NCBI GenBank assembly: GCA_919902475.1
Contig: CAKKRA010000408.1
Coordinates: forward strand, 1-13,336
Direction of reading: 5' to 3'
Source: Nitrospiria bacterium
Lineage (GTDB): Bacteria; Nitrospirota; CAKKRA01; 9FT-COMBO-42-15
DNA: 13,336 nucleotides
The first letter of the stretch is position 1. Each line of letters starts with the position of its first letter. The notes beneath the pieces are model-generated. The model had not been told where the DNA came from. It was given only the letters and a program-made list of their open reading frames with translations, and did not search any database. The translations under genes and the position numbers were made by a program. Positions 12,422-13,336 of this stretch are shown here, piece by piece.

Positions 12422-12930
12422 TTTTAGCTGCCCTAACCCCTGAGACTGCCAGGGGCAGAGATATATACAACTTCCGATGCTACATCTGCCACGGCTACTC
12501 CGGCAATGGCAAGACATTGGCAGCAAATGTCCTTTCACCCAAGCCCAGAAACTTTACAGACCCATCTGAAATGAAGGGGATTGATAATCACCGCATGTTC
12601 TATTCCATTAAAAACGGAAGGGATGGAACTGCAATGAAACCCTTTAAGGAAATATTAACAGATACGGAGATTAAAAGCGTTGCAGCCTTTATCCGTTATG
12701 CATTTATTGAAAAGAAGTTTGAAAATATTAATTATCATTCCCCTGAGAATCAGTGGTATGATTTTGAGAAAAAATATCCTGAGGCAGTCAAGTATTTTCT
12801 TTATAATGGAGAGGAAAATAATCTTTCAGAGGAGTTAAGGACAGGCAAGAGAATATTTGAATCTACATGCATCACCTGCCATTTGACGAAGAAGGAATCT
12901 GGTGGCGCAATCTTTCATAAGATAAAGTAG
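12418..12930 (+). CDS. Cytochrome c, second and third heme sites (3' part of the frame-broken gene)
   Basis: A frame of 170 codons that continues the preceding gene after a -1 shift. It holds a second cytochrome c domain with CYICH (12478-12492), PKPRNFTDP and NGRDGTAMKPF with a probable Met ligand. Motif for motif this repeats the first domain (GxxIYxxxCxxCH, PKPxNFTDP, NGRxGTAM, TxxEI), an internal duplication. Then LRTGKRIFESTCITCH (heme site 12868-12882) begins a third domain that stops after only 15 residues. No ATG, GTG or TTG lies between the upstream in-frame TGA (12394) and the CYICH motif; the first TTG, at 12517, would lose the heme site. Independent translation therefore makes no sense. 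The last codons and stop lie inside a 40-bp palindrome, which may have truncated the third domain. The role is probably periplasmic electron transfer. Confidence 0.8.
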   Translation: MVLAALTPETARGRDIYNFRCYICHGYSGNGKTLAANVLSPKPRNFTDPSEMKGIDNHRMFYSIKNGRDGTAMKPFKEILTDTEIKSVAAFIRYAFIEKKFENINYHSPENQWYDFEKKYPEAVKYFLYNGEENNLSEELRTGKRIFESTCITCHLTKKESGGAIFHKIK

Positions 12931-12960
12931 GGACATGCCATGGCATGTCCCTACTTTATC
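12921..12960. repeat. Perfect 40-bp palindrome between convergent genes
   Basis: Arms GATAAAGTAGGGACATGCC (12921-12939) and its exact reverse complement (12942-12960) flank a central AT; the centre GCCATGGC is itself palindromic. It covers the last codons and TAG of the cytochrome gene and ends 2 bp before the stop codon of the opposing propeller gene. A bidirectional terminator role is possible, but only a short, offset T-rich stretch (12963-12970) follows on the plus strand. The GTAGGGACATG...CATGTCCCTAC form resembles dispersed REP-like palindromes. Confidence 0.8.
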
Positions 12961-12962
12961 AC

Positions 12963-13336
12963 TTATTTTAATCCCTTAGTGAAGTTGCTTGCGCCGCCAA
13001 AGCTTCCCACCCATGCCGAGCCATTTTGCATAAAAGTCATTGAAAAAACGATATCGCCGTAAAGCCCCTCTTTTTTTGTATAATTGGTAAACTTGCTTCC
13101 AAACATCCCTTCCTTTAATTTGGAAAGGCCTTTGTTCTGGCCTATCCAGATAGAGCCATCAGGCCCTTCTTTCAGCATAGGGACATAGTTCCCAATTAAG
13201 CCCTCGTTTGTAGTATATGTCTTAAATTTGCCGTTTTCAAATACAGAGAGTCCGCCTCCCCAAGTGCCGCACCAGATTCGTCCCTTTGAGTCCAGCAGCA
13301 TGGAGACAATATAGTTGGGATTATAAGGCGCCTGAA
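12963..13336 (-). CDS. Two-component-regulator-type beta-propeller protein, C-terminal part (5' end outside window)
   Basis: The frame is open to the right edge. The first readable residues (QAPYNPNYIVS) precede the internal Met at 13301, so the start lies beyond the window. The 124 or so visible residues hold about three propeller repeats of the regulator-propeller kind: LLDSKGRIWCGTWGGGLSVF, KEGPDGSIWIGQNKGLSKL and FMQNGSAWVGSFGGASNF, each with the D/N-G-x-x-W-x-G core and a YTxxEGL linker. In hybrid histidine kinases such propellers form the periplasmic sensor, but here the protein ends right after a blade. There is no Y_Y_Y domain, membrane helix or kinase, so it is likely a stand-alone sensor or binding propeller. 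It is convergent with the cytochrome gene, 32 bp apart, sharing the palindrome. Confidence 0.8.
   Translation of the reverse strand, partial: QAPYNPNYIVSMLLDSKGRIWCGTWGGGLSVFENGKFKTYTTNEGLIGNYVPMLKEGPDGSIWIGQNKGLSKLKEGMFGSKFTNYTKKEGLYGDIVFSMTFMQNGSAWVGSFGGASNFTKGLK

Noticed and set aside
12517..12930. Separate cytochrome gene starting at TTG 12517
   Set aside because: The frame extends upstream through the CYICH heme motif at 12478-12492; starting at 12517 would remove it and leave no signal peptide.

Overview
The window looks like a chromosomal segment of a Gram-negative, heme-rich, probably anaerobic or respiratory-versatile bacterium. Signal peptides, lipoproteins, a TonB-type protein and many multiheme c-type cytochromes point to a diderm envelope. 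The moderately AT-rich, AAG/AGG/ATA-rich codon use and the mix of c7-type triheme cytochromes, regulator-propeller proteins and dispersed GC-rich palindromes remind me of Nitrospirota (Thermodesulfovibrionia) or Desulfobacterota. That placement is an inference, not something the sequence proves.

Layout. Bases 1-304 carry no credible complete gene but hold two dispersed hairpin repeats. Three genes follow on the minus strand, transcribed towards the left edge: ilvE (4489-3575), an orphan MNT-like nucleotidyltransferase (3444-3049) and polA (2974-305). They are separated by repeats, and ilvE and polA each have a good sigma70-type promoter. At 4490-4667 a divergent promoter pair also starts a tightly coupled plus-strand operon. 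It encodes a 10-unit TPR protein (4668-5927), a giant TPR protein of about 22 units (5924-9007) and a TonB-like protein (9004-9819), joined by ATGA overlaps.

That operon runs head-on, with zero intergenic bases, into a minus-strand operon of four c7-type triheme cytochromes (11878-9820). The four are a tandemly repeated pair of a short secreted form (A) and a lipoprotein form (B), in the order A-B-A-B, giving 12 heme sites. A divergent gene at 12035-12930 encodes a three-heme c-type cytochrome that is split by a frame break at a run of nine A's. The right end is the C-terminal part of a two-component-regulator-type beta-propeller protein that leaves the window.

How it may work together. About 15 heme sites sit in a region of 3.1 kb, two of the cytochromes being predicted lipoproteins. 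This suggests a periplasm-to-outer-membrane electron-transfer module, with the TPR/TonB operon as an envelope scaffold or energy-coupling system next door. The most notable signals are: the A9 frame break between duplicated cytochrome domains; two genes (polA and the 12035 cytochrome) whose start codon lies where the +1 base of a near-consensus promoter should be (leaderless mRNAs); a terminator-like hairpin oriented to end the TonB operon only after it has crossed the whole opposing cytochrome gene; perfect palindromes inside or at the ends of coding sequences; and a 24-bp inverted repeat bracketing polA. I see no CRISPR array, tRNA, rRNA, transposase or integrase.
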